A program made the position numbers and the translations under genes. 39,947 bases of DNA from an uncultured Desulfovibrio sp. (GTDB lineage Bacteria > Desulfobacterota > Desulfovibrionia > Desulfovibrionales > Desulfovibrionaceae). The notes under the pieces were generated by a model, which was given only the letters and a program-made list of their open reading frames with translations, made no database searches and was not told the origin of the DNA. Numbering within the stretch: the stretch's first letter is position 1; each line of letters starts with the position of its first letter. Shown here piece after piece: positions 38,917 to 39,947 of this stretch. The DNA lies in contig CAKTDV010000024.1 in assembly GCA_934546745.1 (NCBI GenBank), positions 1 to 39,947 of the forward strand, read 5' to 3'.

Positions 38917-39947
38917 CTAGAGGCTGTCAAGGGTCGTGAAGCAGTCCGGCGTCAGTATGTTGATCGAGAATGACTTGAAGGGCACGTCGAACCTGACGCT
39001 CCCCAGCAGTACCACCAGATCGTCCCCGGCGCTGCCCTCGTCCGGGCCGCCCTTGACGTACCAGAGGTGCAGTAGTTTATCTCCAGCATGTGCCGAGTCA
39101 TAGGAGTTTGTCACGAGAACGACTTCCGCATCCCTGGCAAGGAAGGCATAGCCCGAGCTGGGGTCGCTGTGGAAATAGCCCCTGACCTTATCGACGGTAT
39201 CGGCGACGCTACCGTTATGCAGATTGATCCTGTTCACCGCGAGAGTGCCTGTGCCGCTCTGTTTTACCACCTCTCCCAGTTGCAGGCCGTCCAGAAAACC
39301 CTCGTGTGTGGCCAGGGCCAGTTTGTCGCCCGTGCCGTTGGAAAAGGGGGTGAAGTTCTTGATGACGGTGGCGGTGCTGTTACCTGTGCCTGATGGGCCG
39401 TAGCCATACGCGCCGTTGGAGTGCGTCAGATCCGCGTTCACGCCCACGGCCACGGTTTCGCTGGCATTGTCGAGGGAGATTACGTCCGGGCCGCCCTTAC
39501 CGTTGACGAAGATGGCATCCCCCGCCCTGGAGTGGCTCAGGCCGATATTGTCTTTTCCCGGTGTGCCTTCCACGACGGACACCGCGCCGCCGTAGAGGGA
39601 AAGGATATTGTAGGTTCCCTCGCCGGCGGCGATTCTGTCCAGCGTACCGCCGTAAATATTGATGATGTTGTTCCCGTCGCCAGCGTCGATGACGCCGCCG
39701 GTGATGCGGCTTTGCGCGGAAACCGTCACACAGTCGTCACCGTCGGAACCGGTGAAGTTGAGGGTTCCGGTGAAGCCGTCGAAGATGTCGAGCTTCATGT
39801 TTATGCTTGTCGATGGAGAGGGTTTCATGCCCACAGGGGCGGAGGCAAAGAAGTTGATCTCCCGCACGCTGTCCCGCAGGGCGATGGACGCGCCGTCCAC
39901 AAGGCCGAAGCTTTGCAGGCCAAAGGCGTCCACGCTCACCGCGCCGC
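38917..39947 (-). CDS. C-terminal part of a glycine/aspartate-repeat (RTX-like) probable secreted protein (partial)
   Basis: The frame is open to the window edge (the codons before a GTG at 39937-39939 are also open), so only the C-terminal ~343 residues are visible. The segment is Gly-, Asp- and Asn-rich with strand-forming repeats such as DAGDGNNIINIYGGTLDRIA and GGAVSVVEGTPGKDNIGL, and GKGGPDVISL, GGPDEGSAGDDLV. These resemble degenerate RTX calcium-binding nonapeptides. The final region (YAFLARDAEVVLVTNSYDS and FDVPFKSFSINILTPDCF) may hold a type I secretion signal. Likely a large surface or secreted repeat protein. Adhesin or enzyme activity cannot be told from this end. Confidence 0.6.
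   Translation of the reverse strand, partial: GAVSVDAFGLQSFGLVDGASIALRDSVREINFFASAPVGMKPSPSTSINMKLDIFDGFTGTLNFTGSDGDDCVTVSAQSRITGGVIDAGDGNNIINIYGGTLDRIAAGEGTYNILSLYGGAVSVVEGTPGKDNIGLSHSRAGDAIFVNGKGGPDVISLDNASETVAVGVNADLTHSNGAYGYGPSGTGNSTATVIKNFTPFSNGTGDKLALATHEGFLDGLQLGEVVKQSGTGTLAVNRINLHNGSVADTVDKVRGYFHSDPSSGYAFLARDAEVVLVTNSYDSAHAGDKLLHLWYVKGGPDEGSAGDDLVVLLGSVRFDVPFKSFSINILTPDCFTTLDSL

Overview
The window reads as chromosomal DNA of a sulfate-reducing deltaproteobacterium of the Desulfovibrionaceae type. The reasons are high GC, a selenocysteine formate dehydrogenase followed by fdhB, fdhE and a tetraheme cytochrome c3, an APS-reductase-like flavoprotein/ferredoxin pair, a selenium-metabolism operon, and the gene order recO-glyQ-glyS-rpsT. 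No rRNA, CRISPR array or prophage was seen. The species cannot be named from the sequence alone.

Layout. 1-1441: remnant of an integrated element lying against a tRNA-Ser(CGA) gene: the edge of an IS5-like insertion sequence, a HicAB toxin-antitoxin pair and an internally deleted P4-type integrase. 1575-4417 (minus): housekeeping run proA-nadD-TPR gene. 4622-7875 (plus): a membrane-anchored TPR protein, then iorAB (indolepyruvate:ferredoxin oxidoreductase). 8008-12671 (plus): a complete branched-chain amino-acid ABC transporter, livJ-H-M-G-F. With iorAB this makes an amino-acid uptake and 2-oxoacid oxidation block.

12743-17837 (plus) is the most unusual part: an SLC13/DASS-type anion transporter, an AprA-like flavoprotein, an AprB-like two-cluster ferredoxin and a Crp/Fnr-family regulator. 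It is bracketed by inverted copies of a ~40-bp sequence made of a GC hairpin plus a short flank. Sat, Qmo and the normal aprB-aprA order are absent, so this looks like a self-contained import-and-redox cassette for an unidentified anion rather than the core sulfate-respiration genes.

17870-22921 (minus): two tandem paralogous chemoreceptors with the order periplasmic CZB (zinc-binding) - HAMP - PAS - MCP - PilZ. A 179-bp segment with 21-bp inverted ends lies upstream of the first. 23091-25893 (minus): a selenium operon (YedE-like transporter, TusA/YedF-like protein, DUF3343-like protein, PfkB/YjeF-type kinase). 26600-33286 (minus): tRNA-Arg(ACG), rpsT, a possible 44-codon ORF, glyS, glyQ, recO, a membrane protein, cysC and a LarC1-only protein with a His-rich N-terminus. 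33587-38809 (plus): the formate dehydrogenase operon fdhA(Sec)-fdhB-fdhE-cytochrome c3. The selenium operon is a plausible supplier for its UGA-encoded selenocysteine. 38917-39947 (minus): the C-terminal part of a glycine/aspartate-repeat, probably secreted, protein that runs off the window.
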